DNA of 33,523 nt from DAONFI01 sp035403485 (GCA_964536835.1 CAZIAZ010000032.1:1-33523), one strand, 5' to 3'. Shown: positions 7,786 to 16,497, counted from the stretch's first letter. The notes: generated by a model from the letters alone, not told the origin. Numbers and translations are program-made.

Positions 7786-8121
7786 ATGCAAACTAACAGA
7801 GAAGAACTTGAGGAATATAAGGCAAGATTCAAGGTTGCACACCAACTGGTTAATGGTTTGCAACGGCAGATAGATTCAGCCAAGCGTTCCCGCTCCGCCC
7901 TCAAGGGCCAACTTACCCGCGAGCGAAAGCGCAATGCCGAAGCTAAAGAGCTGTTTGAACTGCTGGAGTGGGCCGAAGGATTTACGAGACTCACATATCG
8001 GCATGAAACAGGCGATTGGTCTATCGTATTTATCTTAGATAGTATCTCGAATTGTATTATCAATAAATCTCTTCTCCTCGCTCTCCGCGAGGCAAAGAAA
8101 AATATCGAAACTCAAAAATAA
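7786..8121 (+). CDS. Hypothetical coiled-coil protein
   Basis: 111 residues. The first 65 are strongly heptad-like and charged (ELEEYKARFKVAHQLVNGL, then alternating Arg/Lys and Glu), indicating a coiled coil that probably dimerises. A short globular tail follows. An SD (GTGAGG) lies 8 bases before the ATG. No enzymatic motif is visible. It belongs to the run of small genes typical of phage accessory regions. Confidence 0.6.
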   Translation: MQTNREELEEYKARFKVAHQLVNGLQRQIDSAKRSRSALKGQLTRERKRNAEAKELFELLEWAEGFTRLTYRHETGDWSIVFILDSISNCIINKSLLLALREAKKNIETQK

Positions 8122-8132
8122 AGGAAAGAATT

Positions 8133-8564
8133 ATGAAACACAAAATGACTCAAAAAGAATTTGACGTTTTAGAAATTATTAATGGGGTAAAAAATTGCCC
8201 TGCAAATACCGACTATTCGCTGATTAGCAGCTTCGGCGAGGGGTGCCGCTTCGGCGAGGGGTGCCGCTTCGGCGAGGCTAAATATGAGGCTATCGGCAGT
8301 ACTATATATTATGCAGGGGGGTTTGGAAGTTGTAACAGGACTACTTATGGTATTCCGACAAAAGATGGGGTATTTGTTCGTTGTGGTTGTTGGTCTGGTT
8401 GGTTGTCGGAGTTCCGCAATCGGATACATAGTGTGTATGACGGATATGACATCGAAGCTGAATACATGATAATTGCGAATCTATTTGAGGCTAGATGGAT
8501 GCGTCAAATGGAAGCACTCGACTTAGAGGTTGAGGCAAAGAAGATTGTGGAGGGGGAGAAATGA
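8133..8564 (+). CDS. Phage protein with FGEGCR hexapeptide repeats
   Basis: 143 residues. Residues 34-48 carry FGEGCR twice plus a partial third copy. These short cysteine-containing FG repeats resemble phage proteins with longer FGxxCx runs that probably form a stacked beta-helix turn. The middle part is rich in Gly, Cys and aromatic residues (GGFGSCNRTTYG, VRCGCWSGW) and the C-terminus is helical. The 18-bp DNA repeat behind it is nearly perfect, suggesting recent duplication. The gene overlaps the next one by 4 bases (ATGA). Function unknown. Confidence 0.65.
   Translation: MKHKMTQKEFDVLEIINGVKNCPANTDYSLISSFGEGCRFGEGCRFGEAKYEAIGSTIYYAGGFGSCNRTTYGIPTKDGVFVRCGCWSGWLSEFRNRIHSVYDGYDIEAEYMIIANLFEARWMRQMEALDLEVEAKKIVEGEK
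8232..8276 (+). repeat. 18-bp tandem repeat encoding FGEGCR
   Basis: An 18-bp unit starting TTCGGCGAGGGG occurs exactly at 8232-8249 and 8250-8267, with a half copy at 8268-8276. Codon-level identity between copies points to recent slippage or duplication rather than ancient repeat divergence. Confidence 0.85.
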
Positions 8565-9166
8565 AAGTCTTAGTTGCATGTGAATTTTCAGGCCGCGTCC
8601 GCGATGCTTTTATAAAGCGTGGACATGATGCAATGTCGTGTGACCTGCTGCCGACCGAACAACCTGGCCCACACTATCAGGGAGATGTTTTCGACATTAT
8701 AAATGATGGTTGGGATATGATGATTGCACATCCTCCATGCACCTGGTTGTGTCAGGCTATGCGGACAAACGCAACCAGAAAAGATAGGCCATTAATAACT
8801 GCACAATTTCCAGCAAAAAGACAAGAGGCATTTGAGTTTGTAATGAAACTGTCAGAGGCAAATATTGCGCATATTGCTATCGAGAATCCAATAGGCTACC
8901 TCAATGGAAACTGGAGAAGACCTGACCAAATTATAAGGCCCTGGATGTTCGGACATGGGTACAGAAAAGATGTTTGTTTATGGCTCAAAAACTTACCTAT
9001 GTTGAAATCTACTAACATCGTAGACGGCAGAAAACGACTGGATTTTTGGAGCAACAAGCGTAATCCAGATGGAAAAAGTTTGAAGTCTATTACTTTTCAA
9101 GGCATTGCCGACGCTATGGCTGAACAGTGGGGAAATCTTCCCACAGAAAGCGACGGTGCGAAATGA
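8561..9166 (+). CDS. Phage DNA methyltransferase-like protein (class I SAM fold)
   Basis: 201 residues with the pattern of a widespread phage family often annotated as DNA cytosine methyltransferase: MKVLVACEFSGRVRDAF (SAM-binding start), ARGH-type aspartate/acid step, CDLLPTEQPGPHYQGDVFDI, MIAHPPCTWLC with an invariant Pro-Pro-Cys, and IENPIGYL. The PPC core resembles the catalytic loop of C5 enzymes, but the protein lacks the rest of a canonical C5 methyltransferase and its target is unknown. It overlaps its neighbours by 4 bases on each side, so it is translationally coupled. A role in protecting phage DNA is plausible but unproven. Confidence 0.8.
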   Translation: MKVLVACEFSGRVRDAFIKRGHDAMSCDLLPTEQPGPHYQGDVFDIINDGWDMMIAHPPCTWLCQAMRTNATRKDRPLITAQFPAKRQEAFEFVMKLSEANIAHIAIENPIGYLNGNWRRPDQIIRPWMFGHGYRKDVCLWLKNLPMLKSTNIVDGRKRLDFWSNKRNPDGKSLKSITFQGIADAMAEQWGNLPTESDGAK

Positions 9167-9936
9167 GTCAGATAAAAACAAATGGATTATTTTGCGATAC
9201 TGAATGCCCATTCTTTCGAGACGACCATGAAGGTACAGCCTCTTGCTTCAGTGATAATAAATGGAAAGCTCTTGCATATTCATGGTCGGCAAAAGAAACA
9301 CCAAGACACAAATCGTGTGTGCTAAGTGAGCTTGCGGAAAAAGACAGGGAGATTGAAAGGCTAAGTAAGCGAGATGGTAATGCGTCTATTGAGCTTTGTT
9401 ATGATGATGGATTTAATCCCTTTGCAAGGTCTGATTGCAAACATCTCGATTTTGGCGTTGCTGATAACTGTTATGTTATTGAAAGCGAACTGTTAAATGA
9501 AACACTTCGAGAAAATAAAACGCTCCGTGATATGTGCGAGAAGATGGCAGGGACGTTGGAAAAACTACGTGTTGAATTTCTTCACGGGCCAGTTCCACAA
9601 CCTAACCATATTTGTGGAACACCTAATGCACAATGTGATTGCCTCTGCCAAAATTATGCTACCCAATGTGATATATTACATGAAGCTGAATTAGTATGTA
9701 AGACCTACGCCGCATATGCTCTGCCATATCGAGCCGCCAAACCCAAACCTCGGAAAATCCAGCCGACTCATGCTGCGATAATGCTGACAAGTCTAATTGA
9801 AAAGGGCTGCCCCATTACAATCAGCGACAGGGTTATAGCCGTAATTGATGGCGAACAACTGTATGTATTCGGATATAAAATGTCGGTATTTATAGTAAAT
9901 ATTACGGAGATGGAATCCAGTACGATGCCAGTCTGA
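9163..9936 (+). CDS. Hypothetical cysteine-rich protein
   Basis: 257 residues from the ATG at 9163, which overlaps the preceding stop (ATGA); the in-frame extension upstream to 9127 lies inside the methyltransferase-like gene and is unlikely. The N-terminus LFCDTECPFF...ASCF, with a later SCVLSELAEKDREIERL coiled segment, suggests a small metal-binding domain joined to a coiled coil. A second cysteine cluster (CGTPNAQCDCLCQNYATQC) lies around residues 160-180. The C-terminus is beta-rich. I recognise no family. The stop overlaps the start of the second shared promoter-like element. Confidence 0.6.
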   Translation: MSQIKTNGLFCDTECPFFRDDHEGTASCFSDNKWKALAYSWSAKETPRHKSCVLSELAEKDREIERLSKRDGNASIELCYDDGFNPFARSDCKHLDFGVADNCYVIESELLNETLRENKTLRDMCEKMAGTLEKLRVEFLHGPVPQPNHICGTPNAQCDCLCQNYATQCDILHEAELVCKTYAAYALPYRAAKPKPRKIQPTHAAIMLTSLIEKGCPITISDRVIAVIDGEQLYVFGYKMSVFIVNITEMESSTMPV

Positions 9937-9962
9937 ATATACCCGCCTTGCGAATCGTATCC
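9933..9962 (+). promoter_or_regulatory. Shared promoter-like element, site 2
   Basis: TGAATA at 9934-9939 and CGTATCC at 9956-9962, 16 bases apart, matching the consensus exactly. It lies at the junction between the accessory genes and the 9989 block, and shares TGAATATACCC with site 29471. The next gene starts 26 bases downstream with its own SD. Confidence 0.7.
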
Positions 9963-9988
9963 TTAAAAACTTTATTGAGGATATGGAA

Positions 9989-10270
9989 ATGCAAAAACCG
10001 CAGGTATTGATTGTAACGGTCAGCAGCACGAGTAAAACCGTCGCGGAACTCTTGGAGGCCGCAGGGCTGACTCTGCCTGAATGGACGTCTGAAGTTTTAC
10101 TTCGTCCACACGGTACTGGGATATATATGAACTCTGGAACATCATCGGCGAGCTATGACCCGATGGGCCTCGTACCGATAACTATTCCGTGTACGCCGGA
10201 ATCGATAAGTGACCTTGAGTTCTACGCCGCCAGCAACACTAAAATGACCATACTTGCGACGGGTGTATGA
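9989..10270 (+). CDS. Small phage protein, probably structural
   Basis: 93 residues. The ATG at 9989 is preferred over the in-frame ATG at 9983 because GAGG (9976-9979) is then 9 bases away. The sequence is beta-rich, with Thr/Ser-rich turns and no membrane segment. It overlaps the LamG-like gene by 4 bases (ATGA), so the two are translationally coupled and may act together as accessory virion or surface proteins. I do not recognise the family. Confidence 0.6.
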   Translation: MQKPQVLIVTVSSTSKTVAELLEAAGLTLPEWTSEVLLRPHGTGIYMNSGTSSASYDPMGLVPITIPCTPESISDLEFYAASNTKMTILATGV

Positions 10271-11082
10271 TGCGTGTGGTAGACGGCATAATTCAGTTGG
10301 GCAACAATAAGCTTGATGCTTTTTACGACCCATTCAGCATTCCCGCCGCTATCGCCTATTTGTTTAATAATTCCGGTAAGATACAAATTGGTAGTGATTG
10401 GTATTTGCGGAACTTTGGTACTCTTGGAACAGACTGGCGGCTAAAAGCTTATAATGCTGTTATTGATGGCAATATTCCGACTGAAAATATTACTGTTGGA
10501 ACTGCACAATATGCAGGTTGCATTGGCGATGTCGCAACTTCTCGCAGATTTGTAACCGATGCAGTGATGCCCTGTGCTCTTGGTTATGGCTCATATACAT
10601 TTGAATTAATATGGTATGACCGTGGGGGGAGGGGCGACCTTGAATCCGCTCAAACATCCCAATCTTACTATCTTGGCTCTGGGTCAAGCTTATGGTATAT
10701 ATGGCATAATGGAGGCACAAGCAATCTTTGCGTGTCATCTGCAAATGGATGCAGTGATAGTGGCTGGACTAATGGTTATTGGAGTGGCACTGGTGCTCGG
10801 CATTTGTTGGTATCTCTCAATGCTACTACTGGATTATTAACACGTTGTTTAAACGGTACTGTCACAATGGCCAGTGGTCAATCACCAGTTACAAATACAG
10901 ATAGCATTCAATTAAGTATACTTGGACAATCTTCGGGCGGAGATGCTTATAGTATTGCTTCTGCCAGTACAGTTTGTCAGCTTTCAATCTGGCAAGGTTT
11001 CGCCGCAACGTCTGCGCAGATAGCAACCCGCAAACTTGCGGTATATGCAGGTACGGCAGATGCTGTGAGGTGGGAATTATGA
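10267..11082 (+). CDS. LamG/concanavalin-like domain protein
   Basis: 271 residues. After an N-terminal 60 residues (YDPFSIPAAIAYLFNN), the pattern is that of a LamG-like jelly roll: FELIWYDRGG, LWYIWHNGG, RHLLVSLNATTGLLTRCLNG and ISIWQG-type closing strand. LamG folds bind sugars and are common in phage tail-associated and head-surface proteins. No signal peptide is seen. It lies before the terminase genes, coupled to the gene at 9989, and may decorate the virion; that is inference. Two in-frame ATGs (10267 and 10270) are adjacent. Confidence 0.65.
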   Translation: MMRVVDGIIQLGNNKLDAFYDPFSIPAAIAYLFNNSGKIQIGSDWYLRNFGTLGTDWRLKAYNAVIDGNIPTENITVGTAQYAGCIGDVATSRRFVTDAVMPCALGYGSYTFELIWYDRGGRGDLESAQTSQSYYLGSGSSLWYIWHNGGTSNLCVSSANGCSDSGWTNGYWSGTGARHLLVSLNATTGLLTRCLNGTVTMASGQSPVTNTDSIQLSILGQSSGGDAYSIASASTVCQLSIWQGFAATSAQIATRKLAVYAGTADAVRWEL

Positions 11083-11297
11083 TATGGGCAATATTTGACC
11101 ATATTCCAGATGCAACAAAACTCGACAGGCCGGCGATGGGATATTCCCCACAGCCTCATACTCTTATTGGCGGCGCCGAAATATATTGCGTGTGCTGTAT
11201 GAGTATCGGTAGTGAAACCGCGATTGAAATATTTAACACAGGCGTTGAGGCTGAAAATTGGTTATCCACACATTGTAATAATGGAGACGAGGCATGA
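11079..11297 (+). CDS. Hypothetical protein, 72 residues
   Basis: Starts at an ATG that overlaps the stop of the LamG-like gene (ATGA). The longer frame back to 10974 lies inside that gene and is not credible. A short acidic-hydrophobic start (MIWAIFDHIPD) is followed by a Cys-rich middle (YCVCCMS) and an acidic end. No family recognised. It is the third gene of a coupled set. Confidence 0.5.
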   Translation: MIWAIFDHIPDATKLDRPAMGYSPQPHTLIGGAEIYCVCCMSIGSETAIEIFNTGVEAENWLSTHCNNGDEA

Positions 11298-11338
11298 ACG
11301 GTCAGTGCAATAAAATCAACCCTGATTTTTCAGCTTAG

Positions 11339-11632
11339 ATGGCCCATGTCGACGAGCGACTAATGTCGATGGCTGATACCCAAGCCGAGGTTAAACGCTC
11401 GTTGGCTGATTTGTCACATCATATTGCTGGCAACGGAAAGCCTGGATTGACTGAGCGTGTCCGCAAATTGGAGTGGTGGCATGGGCTCAAAGTTAAGGCG
11501 GCTGTATGGCTGCTTGGTATAGCGGCAACAATCGGCACTGGTTACATCGTTTATAAAATTACTCGAACAGAATATCATGAATCGGAAACAAGTAAAAAAG
11601 AAATTTGCACCAACCAAAACGCAAGTCTCTGA
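11339..11632 (+). CDS. Small coiled-coil membrane protein (XhlA-like architecture)
   Basis: 97 residues: an N-terminal heptad-rich part (residues about 5-45), a short basic-tryptophan stretch (ERVRKLEWWHGLK), one hydrophobic helix (about 56-75, AAVWLLGIAATIGTGYIVYK), and a polar tail. This coiled-coil plus single-span layout is shared with XhlA/haemolysin-type phage proteins, though identity is not certain. There is no SD; the ATG directly follows an in-frame TAG at 11336-11338 that ends a 14-codon frame opened by ATG 11294, so expression may depend on reinitiation or read-through. It overlaps the small terminase gene by 56 bases. Confidence 0.55.
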   Translation: MAHVDERLMSMADTQAEVKRSLADLSHHIAGNGKPGLTERVRKLEWWHGLKVKAAVWLLGIAATIGTGYIVYKITRTEYHESETSKKEICTNQNASL

Positions 11633-12194
11633 ACTGATCGAATCGTATGACTCCGGTACGCCTTTAATTGAATTGGCGGATAGACACAAGGTCAGCACTA
11701 CTACTATGCGCACATGCCTAAAAAAGCACGGAGTAATTTTTTCGGACAAAGGTAAAAACCCAAACAGCATAAAAAATCTCGACCTTGGTAAATTTAAGCC
11801 TGGTCAAAGCGGCAACCCAGCTGGCCGGCCAAAGGGATACGCCAGCCTCAGCGAAAGATTGAAATTGTTACTGGAAAAATCAGTCGGCGATATCATTACA
11901 GAATCAGAAAAAACGGTCATACTTAAAAACCAAGGTAAAGGCTTTCTGGAACTGTCCATCGCGGACGCTATTGTTAAGACAGCAGTCCGCGAGTCGCTTA
12001 AGGGTGATTTTAAGTTTATCGACATGCTCTGGCAGCGGATTGACGGGAAAGTTGCAGAACGCATTGCCGGTCACGACGGCGGCCCGTTGCAGACCGATTC
12101 GCCAGCCGTCAATATTTTGGCAAAAGCCGCCGGCAACCCAAAACTTGCGAAAAGCATTATTGAGCTGGCAAACGCATGCGAGGATGAGTCATGA
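11577..12194 (+). CDS. Probable small terminase subunit (DUF5681-type)
   Basis: 205 residues. Residues 14-50 look like a helix-turn-helix (QVSELIESYDSGTPLIELADRH, then TTTMRTCLKKHG). FKPGQSGNPAGRPKG (about 78-92) is the hallmark of DUF5681 proteins found next to phage terminases. The C-terminal half is helical. A DNA-recognition subunit that hands phage DNA to the packaging motor fits the sequence and the 4-base overlap with the large terminase. The start lies within the previous gene and has no obvious SD. Confidence 0.75.
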   Translation: MNRKQVKKKFAPTKTQVSELIESYDSGTPLIELADRHKVSTTTMRTCLKKHGVIFSDKGKNPNSIKNLDLGKFKPGQSGNPAGRPKGYASLSERLKLLLEKSVGDIITESEKTVILKNQGKGFLELSIADAIVKTAVRESLKGDFKFIDMLWQRIDGKVAERIAGHDGGPLQTDSPAVNILAKAAGNPKLAKSIIELANACEDES

Positions 12195-13642
12195 TTGACC
12201 CATCAGCCATGCTTTATGATGCGTGGCGGTGGACACCTCACACATACGCCAGACACGCAAGCGGCGGGAAATGGATACCATACCCGTATCTTAAACTTAT
12301 GGGTAATATGATTGCACAAACTGTTTTTGATGGGGGACATCTAATCGTCAATCTTCCGCCGCGGCACGGCAAATCGGAGCTGATTTCATTCTGGACGCCG
12401 GTATGGTTTTTGGATAATTTTCCTGACAGAAATATCATACTCTCCAGTTACGGGGCGGAACTTGCCGAGGGATTCGGCAGACGAGTAAAAAACGAGTTGC
12501 AGAATAATACATGTTGTCGGGCGAAATTGAGCGTGGACTCAAAATCGTCCGCACGCCTGAACACATCCGAAGGCGGCGGGATGTACAGCGTCGGCGTCGG
12601 CGGGCCGTTAAGCGGCCGCGGCGGGCATTTGATGATTATCGACGACCCGTATAAAAACTGGGAGGATTCGCATAGTCCGGCTTATCGACAGACGATACGG
12701 GATTGGTATCGCTCCACATTTCGGAGCCGGCTCGAACCAGGCGGGGCGATTATTATTGCGATGACACGCTGGGCAGACGATGACCTTTGTGGCTGGTTAC
12801 TTGAGGAGTTCCCGGAGGATTGGAGGGTTTTAAGTCTGCCGGCAATAGCGGGCGAAAATGATGTTCTCGACAGAAAAACAGGCGAGGCCCTTTGCCGGCA
12901 GCGGTTCGACGAGGAAAAACTTGCCCAACTACGAAAAGAATCTGGTTCAATTGTATGGGATGCTATGTATCAGCAAAAGCCGAAACCTATGGGTATTGGC
13001 GTTATTTACTGTAATTTTTCGGCGGCGAATATTGATACCGGTTGCGAATTGATAGCCGGTCAGCCGCTGCACGTCAGCTTCGATTTCAACATTGACCCTG
13101 GCATGCACGCCGAAATCGGGCAATACGACAACAAGGCCGATATTTTCACATGTTGCCACGAGATTTACGACGATAGATTGAGCGTCCGTGGAGCTATGGA
13201 ACGTTTTTTAAAATGGTTCAATACACAAAATTTGAAATTTCCCGAAATACACGTCTTCGGCGACGCATCAGGGGACAACGAATGGGCCGGCACGGCTGAG
13301 AGCTGCTACACCATCGTGAGGCAGTACCTCGACAAGTTGTCAATCCAGTACCGCATGCGGGTTATGAAGAAAAATCCTCCGGTACTTGAACGTATAAACA
13401 CGTTCAATGAAGCGCTATGCGACGTGGACAAAAAAATCCATTACCGCGTACACCCTAGATGCAAACGTCTGATAGCGGATTTTAAAAAATTAAAGAGCGA
13501 TGCGGGCGGTCTTATCGACAAACGGGAGCACGCATTAAGCCACGCCAGCGACGCTGAAGGATACCGCGTGCATTATCTTCGTCCGCTCCGGTCAGTGTCC
13601 AAGATGAAGGACGAGGCCCGTTTTATCGTATCCTCTACATAA
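12191..13642 (+). CDS. Terminase large subunit
   Basis: 483 residues, full length for the family. The N-terminal ATPase carries Walker A LPPRHGKSE (residues 55-63, Lys61) and Walker B LMIIDDPYKN (Asp151/Asp152), followed by a coupling motif in IAMTRWADDDL. The C-terminal RNase H-like nuclease has FDFNIDP, HVFGDASGDNEW and the late acidic AEGY region, giving the metal-binding aspartates. It packages and cuts phage DNA into empty heads. It overlaps the small subunit by ATGA. Its last codons overlap the third shared promoter-like element. Confidence 0.95.
   Translation: MIDPSAMLYDAWRWTPHTYARHASGGKWIPYPYLKLMGNMIAQTVFDGGHLIVNLPPRHGKSELISFWTPVWFLDNFPDRNIILSSYGAELAEGFGRRVKNELQNNTCCRAKLSVDSKSSARLNTSEGGGMYSVGVGGPLSGRGGHLMIIDDPYKNWEDSHSPAYRQTIRDWYRSTFRSRLEPGGAIIIAMTRWADDDLCGWLLEEFPEDWRVLSLPAIAGENDVLDRKTGEALCRQRFDEEKLAQLRKESGSIVWDAMYQQKPKPMGIGVIYCNFSAANIDTGCELIAGQPLHVSFDFNIDPGMHAEIGQYDNKADIFTCCHEIYDDRLSVRGAMERFLKWFNTQNLKFPEIHVFGDASGDNEWAGTAESCYTIVRQYLDKLSIQYRMRVMKKNPPVLERINTFNEALCDVDKKIHYRVHPRCKRLIADFKKLKSDAGGLIDKREHALSHASDAEGYRVHYLRPLRSVSKMKDEARFIVSST
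13604..13633 (+). promoter_or_regulatory. Shared promoter-like element, site 3 (variant -35 half)
   Basis: TGAAGG at 13605-13610 and CGTATCC at 13627-13633, 16 bases apart. The second half is perfect and the first keeps TGAA. It lies within the end of the large terminase gene, 31 bases before the portal start. Coding constraint may explain the weaker first half. Confidence 0.5.
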
Positions 13643-13664
13643 CCGAACTGGAGATTTAATAAAA

Positions 13665-15029
13665 ATGGCTGAAAATATGCAAAATACAAAGCCGGCCCTC
13701 GGCGAAGAGACGAAAGCCCAGACTAAAGGCGGAGTTTGCGGCGGAATGTTCGAGGTGTCGAGTTTTCCGACACCGCCCGCAGGTACGTTTGAGACATACC
13801 GTAAAATGCGAGGCAATCCCACTGTCGCACTTGCCAGAATTGCCGCCACTGCACCCATACGAGCGGCGGAAATAACTGTCACGGCCCATGCCGACGCACC
13901 GCAGGCATGGAAGGATTTTATTGACGACCAGTTCAAAACACTCTGGCCTACGCTCTGCAAAGAAATGCTGCGGGGGCTCGATTACGGTTTTCAGGCGTTT
14001 GAAAAAGTTTGGGACGTTGCGGACGGAATGATGGTTTACCGTAAATTAAAGCCGCTGCTGCCGGAAATGACCAAGATAAAAACTACCGACGACCACGGCA
14101 TTTTCGCAGGTCTCGAAAATAACGGAACTGTCCTGAACGTCGACAAATCGTTTATCTACACGTACGACGATGAGGCTGGAAATCCATACGGGCGAAGCCG
14201 CCATGAAAACATCCGCGAAACTGCATGGCACCCGTGGAACGAAATATCAAAAAAGGCGGAGCAGTATATCCGGAAAGTCGCCGGCGTAATACCAATGATT
14301 GAATATCCGCCTGGTGAAAGCCTTGACCAAAATGGGAATCTGAAAACAAACTACGAGTTGGCAGCCATGATACTTGCCAATCTGGGCAAGGGAAACGGTG
14401 TTGCCATGCCTAATGTACTGGCGAAATATGCTGAAGATTTGGCGCGGCAGGGCGTGGATATTTCCCAGCTCAAGGCGTGGATGATATCATTTTTGGAAGT
14501 TCAGGGCAGTCACGGTGACATGTTTGAAAAGCTCATGCGTCACCGCGAAAGCCTGATGATGCGAGGTTGGCTCGTGCCGGAAAGAACTGCGACGGAGGGC
14601 CAGCACGGAACAAACGCGGAGGCAGTGACCCATGGAGAATTGAGCCTGGTTGTTGCAGACCAGACGCTTTTGGAAATGCTGCAAGCCGTCAACTGGCATT
14701 TGGTAAATCCGTTGTTGCGGACGAATTTCGGGCAGCAGGCTGAAAATAAGGTTTGGATATCCCGCAGCGGTTTAGACCCTGAACAGAAGGCGTTTCTGCG
14801 GAACATCATGCAATCGATTTTGACTAATCCAGCGAACGTGGATTTATTTACGACGATGCTGGACGTTGACGCCATGCTGGACGATACGGGCCTGCCCAAG
14901 GGCAGCGATATTGGAAATCTGGCGAAAGACATCGCAGACCGCAACAGGGATTTACCTCAAACAAACTCGATGGCTGCAAGTATGAGAGCCCTGTACGAAA
15001 AGGTGCACAGAGATGTGTGCCGCGAGTAA
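13665..15029 (+). CDS. Portal protein, DUF935 / Mu gp29-like
   Basis: 454 residues with the DUF935 portal pattern: TYRKMRGNPTVALARIAATAPIRAAEITV near the start, CKEMLRGLDYGFQAFEKVW (about 97-115), NPYGRSRHENIRETAWHPW, and the long central helix region ending in ISFLEVQGSHGDMFEKLM. Portals form the dodecameric ring through which DNA enters and leaves the head. An SD (CTGGAG) precedes the start. It overlaps the next head gene by 17 bases, as Mu genes 29 and 30 are adjacent. Confidence 0.9.
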   Translation: MAENMQNTKPALGEETKAQTKGGVCGGMFEVSSFPTPPAGTFETYRKMRGNPTVALARIAATAPIRAAEITVTAHADAPQAWKDFIDDQFKTLWPTLCKEMLRGLDYGFQAFEKVWDVADGMMVYRKLKPLLPEMTKIKTTDDHGIFAGLENNGTVLNVDKSFIYTYDDEAGNPYGRSRHENIRETAWHPWNEISKKAEQYIRKVAGVIPMIEYPPGESLDQNGNLKTNYELAAMILANLGKGNGVAMPNVLAKYAEDLARQGVDISQLKAWMISFLEVQGSHGDMFEKLMRHRESLMMRGWLVPERTATEGQHGTNAEAVTHGELSLVVADQTLLEMLQAVNWHLVNPLLRTNFGQQAENKVWISRSGLDPEQKAFLRNIMQSILTNPANVDLFTTMLDVDAMLDDTGLPKGSDIGNLAKDIADRNRDLPQTNSMAASMRALYEKVHRDVCRE

Positions 15030-16494
15030 ATACGCCCGCAGGCAGGCCCAGATATACGATAACGACTGCCGGCAAATTGAAGATGCTTCGCAGGTTGCTG
15101 TTAAAAAAATTACCAGAAAAATCAGACTTGTCGGCATAAACAGTTGGAATCAATCTGGAAATATTGACAGCGTTGTAAACGCTGTCCGTCAGGCTGTGCA
15201 CGAGGAGGCAGGAGGATTTTTAGCCGACCTGATGGTAGCGGCCCATCTGCGCAGTAGCCTACGAGCAATCCAGACTGCGACGGATTTTCTGCAGAAGCGA
15301 AAAGAACTCTACACAGTCAAAGATAACCCATACAAAAAGGCCAGAGATTATCTTGTCAGGCGGATGGATTTGAAAGACCGCGAAGTTGAATCGCTCAATC
15401 TTTATTATACGCGGGAGGCGGTCAATGTTACCAATGCGGCGGACGAATTGCTTGAAAGGAATTTGAGGCAAGCCGCCGTCGAAGCCGTCGGTAAGGGTGC
15501 GCATACACGCGAAGGCGTGGCTATATTCAGGGATGCATTTGAAAAATCAGGAATAAATCCAGAATCTCCGTGGCTGCTTGAAACGCTTGTTAGAACACAG
15601 ACGCAACTTGCGTATTCCGCCGGCAGGTGGAACGTAAACGACGATTCGGCCGTACAGGAAATCTTGTGGGGCTATGAATACGTTACTGTCGGCGATGACC
15701 GCGTGAGGCCGAGCCATGCGGCATTGGATGGTTGCCGGTATGCAAAAGACGATCCAATCTGGAACAAAATTTTTCCGCCGAATGGTTATAACTGTCGCTG
15801 TACGACCATTGAGATATTCAAGGGTGATAGGCTTGCAAACGAAAAACCAGCCAAACCAATAGATATTGACGGACAAAAAGTTTTTCCTTCAGCTGACAAA
15901 GGATGGAATTTCAATCCTGGGCGAGTCGGTCAAGATATGGCGAAAATAGAACTGCCGCCAAATCCACAGCCGTCAGTTAGGCGAATAATCCCGCAAATGA
16001 CAACCGGCAAACCGATGACGATGGCTGACCAGAAAAATGTAATCGATTATACGTCTACAGATTATATGTCAATCGTCAGAGCACAGCTCGGTAAACCCAT
16101 GAGAGGCCAGAATATGACTAAAGAGCAGGCTCTTGAAAAGGCGCATGCGGTTGAAGCCGCTCTGTTTAAGTTGCCAGGCAAAGAAGCCGTATCCTATCGC
16201 GGAATGGCGTTTAAATCGGCGCGGGCTAAGGCTGATTTTTTAGCGTCGTTGCAAACGGAGGGAAAATACACGTTCGAGGCATTCCAGAGTGCATCGCTAT
16301 TGAAAGAATTTCCCGAAAAACTTGCCAAAGACCGCAAGAGGGGATTGCTGTTTATGATTGATGGGAAAACCGGTCGTGATATATCCAAGTATTCGCTTCA
16401 TCCGGAAGAGAAAGAGATATTGTTTTTACAGGGGGTAGAGTGTAAAATCGAGGCGATAATTGATAATTATATCGTCCATTGCAGAGAGGTCTGA
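15013..16494 (+). CDS. gpF-like head protein fused to a probable ADP-ribosyltransferase
   Basis: 493 residues. The first 290 form a Mu gpF/SPP1 gp7-type minor head protein: TLVRTQTQLAYSAGRW, then DDRVRPSHAALDG (about 227-240) and the closing cysteine block NGYNCRCTTIEIF. The C-terminal part (about 335-493) looks like an arginine-type ADP-ribosyltransferase: Arg396 in SYRGMAF, Ser426-Ala-Ser428 in FQSASL, and Glu466-x-Glu468 in PEEKEILF give the R-S-E triad in the right order and spacing. Such fusions are known in phage head proteins and may modify host proteins after co-ejection with DNA. Head part confident, ART assignment from motifs alone. Confidence 0.8.
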   Translation: MCAASKYARRQAQIYDNDCRQIEDASQVAVKKITRKIRLVGINSWNQSGNIDSVVNAVRQAVHEEAGGFLADLMVAAHLRSSLRAIQTATDFLQKRKELYTVKDNPYKKARDYLVRRMDLKDREVESLNLYYTREAVNVTNAADELLERNLRQAAVEAVGKGAHTREGVAIFRDAFEKSGINPESPWLLETLVRTQTQLAYSAGRWNVNDDSAVQEILWGYEYVTVGDDRVRPSHAALDGCRYAKDDPIWNKIFPPNGYNCRCTTIEIFKGDRLANEKPAKPIDIDGQKVFPSADKGWNFNPGRVGQDMAKIELPPNPQPSVRRIIPQMTTGKPMTMADQKNVIDYTSTDYMSIVRAQLGKPMRGQNMTKEQALEKAHAVEAALFKLPGKEAVSYRGMAFKSARAKADFLASLQTEGKYTFEAFQSASLLKEFPEKLAKDRKRGLLFMIDGKTGRDISKYSLHPEEKEILFLQGVECKIEAIIDNYIVHCREV

Positions 16495-16497
16495 TAA

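Noticed and set aside
16190..16205. CGTATCC inside the head-ART gene
   Set aside because: No TGAATA-like half 16 bases upstream and it is mid-gene.
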